From Fretibacterium fastidiosum (GTDB lineage: Bacteria > Synergistota > Synergistia > Synergistales > Aminobacteriaceae): a stretch of DNA of 64,000 nucleotides. The position numbers were made by a program, and so were the translations under genes. The notes beneath the pieces are model-generated. The model saw nothing but the letters and a program-made list of their open reading frames with translations, did not search any database and was not told the origin of the DNA. Positions 34,312-42,398 of this stretch are shown here, piece by piece. The stretch lies in NCBI RefSeq assembly GCF_964642095.1, contig NZ_OZ209244.1:682001-746000 (forward strand), written 5' to 3'. Each line of letters opens with the position of its first letter. Within the stretch, counting starts at the first letter, position 1.

Positions 34312-34992
34312 TCAGTCCACGAACTCGAAGCCGACTTCCCTGAGTTTTTCGTCAACCCACGGGCGCGGCCATCCGCCTCCGGAACGGATCCCCTCGAGCT
34401 GGCGAGCCTCCCCGGCATGGTACTCGCGCGCCCTTCCAGCGATCTCCCTCGCAATCTCCGGGGGCACGACGATCACGCCATCTCCGTCGCCGATGACGAT
34501 ATCGCCGGGATGGATGACGACACCGGCAAAGGAGACGGGAAAGTTCATCTCGCCCGGACCGTTCTTGTAGGGGCCGTTGGGCGTCACCCCCTTCGCGTAT
34601 ACCGGAAAGTCGAGTCTCGCGAGGGCTCGGCTGTCCCGGACGCAGCCGTCGATGATGATCCCCGCAAGCCCGCGGCTCCTGGCGTAGCTGCTCATGATCT
34701 CGCCGCACAGCGAGCGGCTCATGCTGCCCTTGTTCGCGAGGACGATCACATCGCCCGGCTCCGCCATGTCGAGAGCCTTGTGAAACAGCAGGTTGTCGCC
34801 GGCCGGAGCGTTGACGGTAAACGCCACGCCAAGCAGACTGACGTTTGGGTTCAACGGATAAACGCCCGCGTCCACGGCCGCGATCCGCCCCATGTTGTCG
34901 TCGATGTTCGCCACCGGTATGCCGCGAAACGCCTCGACCAACTCCCTGGAAGGCCTCACAAAATTTCTCCTGATCCTGCAACCTGCTGGCAT
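34312..34992 (-). CDS. RraA-like protein / HMG-type aldolase-decarboxylase family
   Basis: 226 residues. The RraA/aldolase fold motifs are visible: GVAFTVNAPAGDNLLFHKAL, the metal-site loop AGIIIDGCVRDSRAL and VIGDGDGVIVVPPE. Family members include 4-hydroxy-4-methyl-2-oxoglutarate aldolases, oxaloacetate decarboxylases and the RNase E regulator RraA. The retained Arg-Asp in CVRD favours an enzyme over the regulator. It is the promoter-proximal gene of the operon with pxpBCA and a 2-hydroxyacid dehydrogenase, so it probably handles an oxo-acid intermediate. Confidence 0.88.
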   Translation of the reverse strand: MPAGCRIRRNFVRPSRELVEAFRGIPVANIDDNMGRIAAVDAGVYPLNPNVSLLGVAFTVNAPAGDNLLFHKALDMAEPGDVIVLANKGSMSRSLCGEIMSSYARSRGLAGIIIDGCVRDSRALARLDFPVYAKGVTPNGPYKNGPGEMNFPVSFAGVVIHPGDIVIGDGDGVIVVPPEIAREIAGRAREYHAGEARQLEGIRSGGGWPRPWVDEKLREVGFEFVD

Positions 34993-35146
34993 AACCCGTC
35001 CCCCCGTGCAATAGAATTGGCGGCGGCAAGAAGCCTGCCGCGGTATCGATGCAGATATAATATAGTGAAAGTTTTTGATTGAAAAATGAATAAATTTTAC
35101 TATGATAATAAATGAAATTTATGTTTGGGATGGGGAGGCGGATCGA
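34993..35146. promoter_or_regulatory. Divergent promoter region of the pxp-type operon and lysR
   Basis: The 154-bp gap is notably AT-rich at 35055-35125, with ATATAATATAG at 35055-35065. LysR-type proteins usually bind such divergent regions and control both directions. I see no single convincing T-N11-A palindrome. Confidence 0.55.
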
Positions 35147-36070
35147 ATGAACCTTGCGGACATAGAGACCTTTCTCACGGTCGTCAACACAAAAAGCGTT
35201 ACGCAAACCGCAAAGATGCTGTTTTTGACCCAGCCGACGGTCACGCACAGGCTGAACTCCCTCGAGGCGGAGCTGGGCTTTCCCCTTATGATTCGCAAAA
35301 AAGGATGCAAGCAAGTCGAGCTGACCGAGCGAGGGCTGGACTTCATCCCGGTCGCCGAGCGATGGGTCTCGCTGTGGAAGGAGACGCAAAACCTCAGCGG
35401 TGCCGAGGACAGGGTTCCCCTGTCGATCGGCTGCACGGACAGCATGAACGTCGTCCTCCTCGCGCCCCTGTACGAGGGGTTTCTCAAGACGAAACCGCAG
35501 GTGAACCTGACCGTCCATACCCATCAGTCCAGGGAACTGTACGGGCTCCTGGCCAATCACGACATCGACCTGGCGTTCGTCTATCACAACCTGCCGTACA
35601 AGAACATCCGGTCCGACAAGATATTTGAGGAAAGGCTCTACCTCGCGCAAACGGACGAGCCGGCCGTCTCGAAGCCGGTCGTTCGCATGAACGAACTCGA
35701 TACCTCAAAGGAGATCTTCATGAGCTGGGACGACAATTACCAGATTTGGCGCGGGATCTGCGCAGGAGGCGTGTACCGCCCAAGGGTTTCGGTGGATACG
35801 GTGGCGATGCTCGACAGGTTGTGGAGCCAGCCCGACCATTGGGTGATCGCCCCGGAATCCGTCATTGCCGAGCTCTCCAGGAGGCGACGCCTCTACGTCA
35901 GCGAGATAGAAAGCGCCCCTCCCAACCGCAGCGTTTACAAAATAAAGCGGCAGGCTCCAAAACTGGCGAGCCACAGGGTCGTAGCCCTCTTTGAGAGCGC
36001 CGTCGAGGAATACCTGGGGGACCTGAAATTCCCGATAAAGATCGGGGAGGTCTTTGGCGGGAGGGACTGA
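35147..36070 (+). CDS. LysR-family transcriptional regulator
   Basis: 307 residues. The N-terminal winged helix is MNLADIETFLTVVNTKSVTQTAK with the recognition part LTQPTVTHRLNSLEAELGFPL, followed by a two-domain effector-binding region. GGGGAGGCGGATCGA precedes the ATG at 35147. It is divergent from the RraA-pxpBCA-dehydrogenase operon, which it probably controls. The symporter-aminotransferase pair 2.3 kb downstream could belong to the same regulon, but no operator was identified there. Confidence 0.92.
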   Translation: MNLADIETFLTVVNTKSVTQTAKMLFLTQPTVTHRLNSLEAELGFPLMIRKKGCKQVELTERGLDFIPVAERWVSLWKETQNLSGAEDRVPLSIGCTDSMNVVLLAPLYEGFLKTKPQVNLTVHTHQSRELYGLLANHDIDLAFVYHNLPYKNIRSDKIFEERLYLAQTDEPAVSKPVVRMNELDTSKEIFMSWDDNYQIWRGICAGGVYRPRVSVDTVAMLDRLWSQPDHWVIAPESVIAELSRRRRLYVSEIESAPPNRSVYKIKRQAPKLASHRVVALFESAVEEYLGDLKFPIKIGEVFGGRD

Positions 36071-36313
36071 CGGCCCGTGAGCGAGAGCGAACGGCTGCCG
36101 GAAGGCTCTCCCAAAGGGGGCACGCGGCCCCACCGCCGCACGTCGCTCTCCCCTGGATGGCCAAACGATTAAAATCAGAACCACTATATACCGCAGTTAC
36201 GCAGGTGGTTCTCCTGTTTTCCTGAAAATATCCCCCACTTTTCCCCCACGTTATCCCCCACATGTGGTAGGATAAGCGGCAGGGGGTCAACAGGACAACC
36301 CAGGAGCGTGAAC
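36071..36313. promoter_or_regulatory. Upstream region of the Schlafen-like gene with inverted and C-rich repeats
   Basis: An 8-bp inverted repeat AGAACCAC (36177-36184)/GTGGTTCT (36205-36212) spans a TATATA sequence. It is followed by three units of the form YATCCCCCAC or TTTCCCCCAC at 36229-36261. The last unit, GTTATCCCCCACAT (36250-36263), is the exact reverse complement of a stretch inside the downstream coding region (37506-37519). The region may hold an operator. Confidence 0.5.
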
Positions 36314-37714
36314 ATGAAAGATTACAGGGAAATTGTCAGGGAGCTGACGGCTCATCCATCCGAGGAAGAATGGTTTGAGTTCAAGGAGAACTGGTACGAT
36401 GCCCATGGGATTGGGGAATACATCTCTTCCTTGTCAAATTCCGCAGCCATGAATGGGAAGGGAAACGCCTATCTCATCTGGGGCATTGATAATGTTACGC
36501 ACGACGTTGTTGGCACCCGTTTTGCTCACCGGCAGGACGTGAAAAACGAGCCCCTGGAACACTACCTGGCAAGGCAGCTCACTCCGGATCTGAACTTTTC
36601 CTTCCACGATGTGACGCTGAATCGCAGGCGGGTCGTTGTCCTCGAGATTCCCGCGGCAAAACAGTCTCCCGTTGCTTTTGACAACGTGAGGTATATCCGC
36701 ATAGGCTCCAGCAAGGTCAACCTGAGTAAACATCCTGAGCGGGAGGCGGCCCTCTTCTCGGTTCTTAAAAACGGGCTGCCGACAACGGAGAATACCGAGG
36801 CGGACATACAGGAACTATCCTTTCGGAAGCTGTTCTTTTACTACGAGGACAGAGGCATCGTCCTTAACCGGAGAAATTTCAAGAAGAACCTGGGTCTGCT
36901 GACGAAGGACGGGACGTATAATCTGCTCGCGCAACTGCTGTCCGATGACAGTAAAATCCCCATCAGAGTGTCGATCTTCATGGGGAGAACCAAGGCAGAT
37001 CCGTTGTATTCCGTGCGGGAATTTGGGAATACCTGCCTGCTGATCTCCCTGGAAAAAATTTTGGAGTATGGTGACGTGCTGAACATCATGCAGGCAGACG
37101 AGAAGGATCGCATCGTCGAGCGCCGGGAGGTTCCGCTGTTCGATCAGGATGCCTTCCGTGAAGCCGTGATCAACGCATTCGTCCACAATCTCTGGGTGAC
37201 TGGGAATGCCCCGATGTTCACGGTGTTCAATGACAGGATAGAGATACTGTCGCGCGGAACGCTGGCCCCTGCGCAAACCCTGGAGGGGTTTTACACCGGT
37301 GATTCCGTTCCGGTCAACAAACGCCTGTCCGACATCTTTCTTCAGTTGCACATCAGCGAGAGGTCCGGCCGCGGAGTTCCCAAAATTACACAGGTTTACG
37401 GCAGAGAAGCCTTTGAATTCAGGGAGAACTCCATTATCGTGACCATTCCTCTGAACAGAATGCTGCCTGCTGCAGGTGACAGGAGCGGGGGGAAAATGGG
37501 GGATAATGTGGGGGATAACACGCTGAATCCGACTCGGCAGCGCATACTGGCCGAGATGAGGAACAACCCCAACATCACACATCCGCAGTTGATGAGGATA
37601 ACGGGACTTGGCAAAACCGCGATTCAAAACAATGTATCCTATCTACGGAAAAACGGATACGTTGAGCGGGTAGGCTCCAACAGGAATGGATATTGGAAGG
37701 TCTGTGAACGTTGA
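36314..37714 (+). CDS. Schlafen/AlbA_2-domain regulator with HATPase-like and winged-helix domains
   Basis: 466 residues. The N-terminal AlbA_2 (Schlafen-type) domain is about residues 10-150 (EEEWFEFKENW, GKGNAYLIWGIDN, VRYIRIGSS). A central ATP-binding-like domain holds AFREAVINAFVHN and SERSGRGVPKI. A linker with a GDNVGDN repeat precedes a C-terminal winged helix (NPTRQRILAEMRNNPNITHPQLM, LGKTAIQNNVSYLRKNGYV). Such proteins are probable transcription regulators or defence-associated factors. Base composition is lower in GC than the flanks, suggesting transfer. The ATG at 36314 has AGGAG seven bases upstream. Confidence 0.85.
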   Translation: MKDYREIVRELTAHPSEEEWFEFKENWYDAHGIGEYISSLSNSAAMNGKGNAYLIWGIDNVTHDVVGTRFAHRQDVKNEPLEHYLARQLTPDLNFSFHDVTLNRRRVVVLEIPAAKQSPVAFDNVRYIRIGSSKVNLSKHPEREAALFSVLKNGLPTTENTEADIQELSFRKLFFYYEDRGIVLNRRNFKKNLGLLTKDGTYNLLAQLLSDDSKIPIRVSIFMGRTKADPLYSVREFGNTCLLISLEKILEYGDVLNIMQADEKDRIVERREVPLFDQDAFREAVINAFVHNLWVTGNAPMFTVFNDRIEILSRGTLAPAQTLEGFYTGDSVPVNKRLSDIFLQLHISERSGRGVPKITQVYGREAFEFRENSIIVTIPLNRMLPAAGDRSGGKMGDNVGDNTLNPTRQRILAEMRNNPNITHPQLMRITGLGKTAIQNNVSYLRKNGYVERVGSNRNGYWKVCER

Positions 37715-37719
37715 CATAC
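37690..37719 (+). repeat. 30-bp direct repeat, copy 1
   Basis: Identical to 37757-37786. This copy covers the last codons and stop of the Schlafen-like gene. Confidence 0.9.
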
Positions 37720-37756
37720 CTGTTTCGGCGGCGGCAATCGGCGGGGCCATTGCCGC

Positions 37757-37786
37757 ATATTGGAAGGTCTGTGAACGTTGACATAC
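37757..37786 (+). repeat. 30-bp direct repeat, copy 2
   Basis: Exact duplicate of 37690-37719, offset by 67 bp. It ends next to the left tip of the IS605-like element at 37788. Confidence 0.9.
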
Positions 37787-37787
37787 T

Positions 37788-38182
37788 CCCACGAATAAAT
37801 TCGTGCCCAAGAAGCGGGGCATACTATGGGATTCTAAGATCGACAAAGACAGCCGGACACGTCCGGTCTTACGTCTTCTCCCTTAAGAGTGGATGCCCCC
37901 ACTCTTTGATCCCAGTTTTCTGAGTTTGTTCTTTGGCGTTGGATATTTTACGTTTGGGACTCCCCAAACAACCCGATATATCCAGTTTTCAAGATACGTT
38001 GTGCCCCAAAAAGGGGACAGGTTGGCACGGGATTTCACCCCACGTTGCCAAATACAGTATACCAGAGAAACAAAAGCAAAGGCGAACGTCGCTCGTTGGC
38101 GACGTTGCGGACCGCAGGTTTCGCGAAGCGACGCATCATCCCATAGTATGCCCCGCTTTATGGGCACGACTAAAGTCGTGGG
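37788..38182. mobile_element. Non-autonomous element with inverted ends (IS200/IS605-like MITE)
   Basis: About 395 bp with 44-bp inverted ends (37788-37831 and 38139-38182; 38 of 44 positions match), each containing a small hairpin: CACGAATAAATTCGTG on the left and CACGACTAAAGTCGTG on the right. The terminal hairpin CACGACTAAAGTCGTGGG resembles tips of IS200/IS605 elements. No transposase frame is present. Internal hairpins such as CCGGAC-ACGT-CCGG and GAGTGG/CCACTC are visible. The element family is inferred by eye. Confidence 0.6.
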
Positions 38183-38208
38183 CTTTCCCGTCGCCCTGTC
38201 GTAAAGTA

Positions 38209-38318
38209 GTGAAACAACATCAAGCAACAGCAACACGTTGCGACAAGCGAGCTGTTAATTTCCCGGCTGCTGTTTATCTCGTTGCCATTGTGACCTGACC
38301 TAATTGATGACATGCCTC
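38209..38318 (+). mobile_element. 3' remnant of an IS5-family transposase gene and IS end
   Basis: The plus-strand translation ends KQHQATATRCDKRAVNFPA region and VYLVAIV, then a stop. This matches the C-terminus of the IS5-family remnant at 56579-57055 (LKQYRAIATRYDKRAVNF). The stop is followed by TTGATGACATGCC (38304-38316), matching the terminal inverted repeat TTTGATGACACGCCC of that element. Only the last 30 codons remain. The rest of 38183-38429 shows no gene. Confidence 0.75.
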
Positions 38319-38429
38319 AGATAAATTTCTTGAATATTTCACAAAGAAAAAATCAATTTTCCTTAAAGCAAAAGCCCTGTTATATTGGGGATGGCGGTTA
38401 CAAAACCATACCCAAGGGGGATGCAGCAA

Positions 38430-39767
38430 ATGAAGGGAAAAACCACGATCGTTCACAAGATGCTCATTGCTCTCGTTTGTGGTCTTGCCGTCGGCATCGG
38501 GTGCCTGTTTCTGAGGGAATACCTGTTGTCAAATGGCGGCGAGGGGACGTGGAAGCTCATCAACGGCCTGCTGTTTCAGGACATCACGCGCCCCGAAGGC
38601 GTCCGATCGCTCGGACTGTTCTACATCATCGGGCAGGTGTTCATGAACGGCCTCCAGCTTGCCATCGTTCCGTTGGTCCTCGTTTCGATCAGCCTCGCGA
38701 TGTGCAGCATCTCCGAGGCCGCGAAGCTTGGACGCATTGCCATCCGTTCGTTGATCGGTTTCTTAGGCTTTTACGCCGTCGGGTGCCTGATAGCGGGAGC
38801 GATCGCCTACGGGGCCCGGGGGATGGGGTGGTTTACGGTGGTTCTTCCGGGCGGCGAGGTCACGAAGACGGCTCAGATCGCCCCGTACAACCCGCTTGGC
38901 GTTATCGTCGACGCCATACCGAACAACATCATCAACGTCATGGGCGTCAACACGCGGATCCTTGCGGTCGTAGTCGTCGCCGTCATCCTTGGGATCTGCA
39001 TGAACAAGCTCGGAGAGAAGGCCCATGTGCTCAAAAGCGTTCTGGAGGGCCTCAGCGACGTCATCAACATGTGGCTGACCTTTCTGCTCAACAGGGTGGG
39101 GCCGTTTGCGATCTTCTGCATGATCTCCCGCACCTTCGCCGTCTACGGCGTTGAATACCTGAAACCGGCCGCCGCCTACATGGGGACCGCTATCTTCACG
39201 CTCTTCCTGGTGCTCCTGACGGTCTACCCGATAGGGATCCTTCTGCTGACCGGCCTGAACCCGTTCAAGTTCATCAAGAAGATGGCGAAGGTCGGCGTGT
39301 TCGGCTTCGCGATGAACTCGTCGGCGGCAACTCTGCCGATCAACATGCGCACGAACCTCGACGAACTCGGATGCAGCGAGGAGATAACGAGCTTCGTGCT
39401 TCCGCTGGGCATGACGATCAACATGAACGGAACCTCGATCATGCACATGGTGGCGGTGACGTTCATCGCAACGAGTGCAGGCATCCCGATAACGCCGGCC
39501 ACGCTCGTCATCATGGCGGTCCTGACGATATGCGCAGCCGCGGGGACGCCGGCCATTCCGGTCGCAGGAACGACGATGATCTTCACGGTCATGGCCGGCC
39601 TGGGGTTTACGACCGAGGCGTGCCTGGTCGGCTACGCGCTGGTCGTCGCGATCAACCGCCCGGTCGAGATGTCGCTCCTCACGCTGAACGTCATCGGTGA
39701 CGCGGCGGTCAACGTGATCGTGAACGCCAAAGAGGGGGAGCTGAACCGCGATGTCTACAACAGCTGA
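38430..39767 (+). CDS. Sodium:amino-acid symporter, glutamate-transporter (DAACS) family
   Basis: A 445-residue membrane transporter with the family fold: hairpin loop 1 reads NSSAATLPINM, TM7 reads GMTINMNGTS, hairpin 2 reads AAAGTPAIPVAG, and TM8 reads VEMSLLTLNVIGDAAV. Key ligand residues differ from glutamate carriers. The NMDGT aspartate is Asn, the amino-binding Asp of TM8 is Glu, and the arginine that binds the side-chain carboxylate is Leu. A neutral amino acid or other substrate is therefore more likely. GGGGG lies nine bases before the ATG at 38430. An aminotransferase gene follows directly. Confidence 0.9.
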   Translation: MKGKTTIVHKMLIALVCGLAVGIGCLFLREYLLSNGGEGTWKLINGLLFQDITRPEGVRSLGLFYIIGQVFMNGLQLAIVPLVLVSISLAMCSISEAAKLGRIAIRSLIGFLGFYAVGCLIAGAIAYGARGMGWFTVVLPGGEVTKTAQIAPYNPLGVIVDAIPNNIINVMGVNTRILAVVVVAVILGICMNKLGEKAHVLKSVLEGLSDVINMWLTFLLNRVGPFAIFCMISRTFAVYGVEYLKPAAAYMGTAIFTLFLVLLTVYPIGILLLTGLNPFKFIKKMAKVGVFGFAMNSSAATLPINMRTNLDELGCSEEITSFVLPLGMTINMNGTSIMHMVAVTFIATSAGIPITPATLVIMAVLTICAAAGTPAIPVAGTTMIFTVMAGLGFTTEACLVGYALVVAINRPVEMSLLTLNVIGDAAVNVIVNAKEGELNRDVYNS

Positions 39768-39786
39768 CGGAAGGGAGGAGACGACG

Positions 39787-40962
39787 GTGAACTACGCTGC
39801 GGCGGAACGGATGAACTCTTTGCCCTTCTCCGGCATACGCAAGATGATGGAGAAGGCGACGAAGATGCAGCAGGCGGGTGAGCGCGTGATCCACCTGGAG
39901 ATCGGCCGTCCGGATTTTGACACGCCGGAGAGGATCAAGCGCGCAGCGGACGAGAGCCTGGCTCAGGGACACGTCTTTTACACGTCGAACTATGGGACGC
40001 CAGAGCTGAGGACGGCAATCGCCGACAAGATGCGCGAGAAGAACCGCGTGGGGTACGACCCGTCCGAAGTCCTGGTTACCGTCGGCGTCGGAGAAGGAAC
40101 CTTTGCCGGCATGGCGGCGTTTCTGAACCCGGGCGACGAGGTCCTCGTCCCCAATCCGGTGTGGCTGAACTACATCCACGTTCCGGAATCCCTGGGAGCG
40201 GTTCCATCGACGTACAGCCTTAAGGAAGAAAACGACTACCAGGTGGACTTCGCGGAGCTCGAGAGCAAGATAACGAGCCGAACGAAAATGCTGGTCCTCG
40301 TCGATCCAAGCAACCCGACCGGAGGCGTTTTTTCGCGCGAAACCCTGGACCGCCTTGCCGATACGGCACGGAAACACGATCTGCTGGTCCTGTCGGACGA
40401 GATCTATGAACGGCTCGTCTACGACGGAGTGGAGCACGTGAGCATCGCGTCGTTGCCAGGGATGAAGGAGCGGACGATCACGTTGGGCGGCATGTCCAAA
40501 GCGTACTCGATGACGGGATGGCGCCTTGGCTACCTGTGCGCCCCGTGCGAGATCGTTCAGGCGTGCGTGCGCATTCATCAATACACGGTAACGTGTGCGC
40601 CGTCGTTCGTCCAGGATGCGTCGGTCGTCGCCCTTCGCGAATGCGACGAGGACGTCGAGGCGATGCGCCGCGAGTATCAAAGGCGCAAGGATTACGTCGT
40701 CAAGGCGATCAATGCGATCGACGGCCTGAGCTGCAACAATCCGAAGGGCGCGTTCTACGTTTTCGTCAACGTCAAGAGCCTGGGCCGCTCGTCCGCTGAG
40801 GTCGCCGAGTACATGCTCGACCACGCAAAAGTGGCACTGGTTCCGGGAAGTGCGTTCGGGTCGGAGGGTGAGGGCTACCTGCGCCTCTCGTATGCGGCCG
40901 CTTACGAAGAGCTCGTCGAGGCCTGCGAAAGGATCGAAAAGGCCGTCCAGGAGCTGCGGTAA
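39787..40962 (+). CDS. PLP-dependent aminotransferase, class I/II
   Basis: 391 residues from a GTG at 39787 with GGAGG eight bases upstream. An ATG at 39751, which would overlap the symporter by 17 bp, is an alternative. Fold-type I motifs are VDPSNPTGG, SDEIYERLVY and the PLP-lysine segment GGMSKAYSMTGWRLGY. LEIGRPDFDTP is the usual N-terminal motif. It probably deaminates the amino acid imported by the preceding symporter, giving an oxo-acid. The exact amino acid is not readable. Confidence 0.92.
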   Translation: MNYAAAERMNSLPFSGIRKMMEKATKMQQAGERVIHLEIGRPDFDTPERIKRAADESLAQGHVFYTSNYGTPELRTAIADKMREKNRVGYDPSEVLVTVGVGEGTFAGMAAFLNPGDEVLVPNPVWLNYIHVPESLGAVPSTYSLKEENDYQVDFAELESKITSRTKMLVLVDPSNPTGGVFSRETLDRLADTARKHDLLVLSDEIYERLVYDGVEHVSIASLPGMKERTITLGGMSKAYSMTGWRLGYLCAPCEIVQACVRIHQYTVTCAPSFVQDASVVALRECDEDVEAMRREYQRRKDYVVKAINAIDGLSCNNPKGAFYVFVNVKSLGRSSAEVAEYMLDHAKVALVPGSAFGSEGEGYLRLSYAAAYEELVEACERIEKAVQELR

Positions 40963-41072
40963 GCCGTTGAGTGCCCGCTGATCCGCTCAGAAAAAAATCA
41001 GCCTGACGAAGGCCCCGCACCGATGCGTGGAGCACGCAACGGGATGTCGCGCGTGTCCTTGTCATTTCAGGC

Positions 41073-41078
41073 TATAAT
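41073..41078 (+). promoter_or_regulatory. Possible -10 element for glycerate kinase
   Basis: TATAAT (in GGCTATAATGAAG) lies 49 bp before the kinase start. No clear -35 hexamer is visible at 17 bp spacing. Confidence 0.45.
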
Positions 41079-41126
41079 GAAGAAACGTGGGACACTTCGT
41101 CCCAGGCCGTCGGGGAGGTGCGCGGG

Positions 41127-42398
41127 ATGGATAAGCTGCGGGAGGATGCGCTGGAGATCGTGAGGCGGGCCATCGACGCCGTGCTGCCCGAAGCGGCGGT
41201 GAGGGAGGCGTTGGGGCGTGGAGAGCTCGCCGCCCGGCTGAGGGAGACGGGGCGAGGACGGGTGATCCTGGCCGCCATCGGCAAGGCGGCGTGGCGCATG
41301 GCGCAAGCCGCCTCGGAGGCGCTGGGGGATCGGCTGGCCGGCGGCGTCCTCATCACCAAATACGGCCATTCGCTGGGGGAGATGCGGGGGATCAAGGCCT
41401 TTGAGGCGGGTCACCCGGTGCCGGACGAGAACGCGGTCCGGGGGACGGAGGCGCTCCTGAGGCGCGTGAGGGGCCTGTCGCCGGAGGATACGGTGCTGTT
41501 CCTCGTATCGGGCGGCGGGTCGGCGCTCTTCGAGCTGCCGGCGGAGGGCGTGACGCTGAAGGACTTGGCGGACGTGACGGGCCAGCTTTTGGCCTGCGGA
41601 GCGGACATCGTGGAGGTCAACGCGGTCCGCAAGCACCTGTCTGCCGTGAAGGGAGGGCGCTTCGCAAAGCTCTGCGCGCCGGCCCGCGTCCTGACGGTGG
41701 CCCTGTCGGACGTGCTGGGGGACCGCCTGGACAGCATCGCGTCGGGGCCGGCCTGCCCCGACGCCTCCACGTCGGAGGACGCCCTGCGCGTCGTGGAGAA
41801 GTACGGGCTGGCGCTCCATCCCCGCCTCACGGAGGCCTTGAAACGCGAAACGCCCAAAAAGCTGGACAACGCCACGGCCGTAGCGGCGGGCAGCGTGGCG
41901 TCGCTCTGCGCGGCGGCCGGGAGGGCCGCCGCCGCCCTGGGCTACACGCCGCTGCTCCTGACCTCCACGCTCTCCTGCACGGCGCGGGAGGCCGGCGCGT
42001 TCCTGGCCGCCATCGCGCGGGAGGTTCGCGCCAGCGGGCGCCCCATCGCATCGCCCTGCGTCGTCATCGCGGGCGGCGAGACCGTGGTGCACGTGACGGG
42101 GAAGGGCAGGGGCGGGCGCAACCAGGAGCTGGCCCTGTCGGCGTGCCGCGGCATACGGGGGCTTCGGGACGTCGTGGTCGTCTCCGTGGGGTCGGACGGC
42201 ACGGACGGCCCCACGGACGCGGCCGGGGGCATCGTGGACGGGACGACGGCGGAAGCGCTGGGCGCCAGAGGGATGGACGTCGAGGCCGTCCTGCGGGACA
42301 ACGACGCATGGACTGCGCTGAAGGCCGTGGACTCCCTCGTGATCACCGGTCCCACGGGCACCAACGTCAACGACGTTTCGTTCGCCCTGATGGGCTAG
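41127..42398 (+). CDS. Glycerate 2-kinase (MOFRL family)
   Basis: 423 residues, the normal length of type II glycerate kinases that form 2-phosphoglycerate from D-glycerate and ATP. Motifs include ALGKAA-like AAIGKAAWRMA, FLVSGGGSALFELP, NAVRKHLSAVKGG, LSDVLGD and the C-terminal MOFRL part VIAGGETVVHVTGKGRGGRNQE and GSDGTDGPTDAAGG. GGAGG lies eight bases before the ATG at 41127. Its stop codon overlaps the stop of the convergent methyltransferase gene. Serine degradation via hydroxypyruvate and glycerate is a plausible use. Confidence 0.93.
   Translation: MDKLREDALEIVRRAIDAVLPEAAVREALGRGELAARLRETGRGRVILAAIGKAAWRMAQAASEALGDRLAGGVLITKYGHSLGEMRGIKAFEAGHPVPDENAVRGTEALLRRVRGLSPEDTVLFLVSGGGSALFELPAEGVTLKDLADVTGQLLACGADIVEVNAVRKHLSAVKGGRFAKLCAPARVLTVALSDVLGDRLDSIASGPACPDASTSEDALRVVEKYGLALHPRLTEALKRETPKKLDNATAVAAGSVASLCAAAGRAAAALGYTPLLLTSTLSCTAREAGAFLAAIAREVRASGRPIASPCVVIAGGETVVHVTGKGRGGRNQELALSACRGIRGLRDVVVVSVGSDGTDGPTDAAGGIVDGTTAEALGARGMDVEAVLRDNDAWTALKAVDSLVITGPTGTNVNDVSFALMG

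Noticed and set aside
36314..37714. Schlafen-like gene as part of the giant-ATPase/HEPN defence module
   Set aside because: It is 12 kb away, on the opposite strand and with different base composition. There is no evidence of a functional link.
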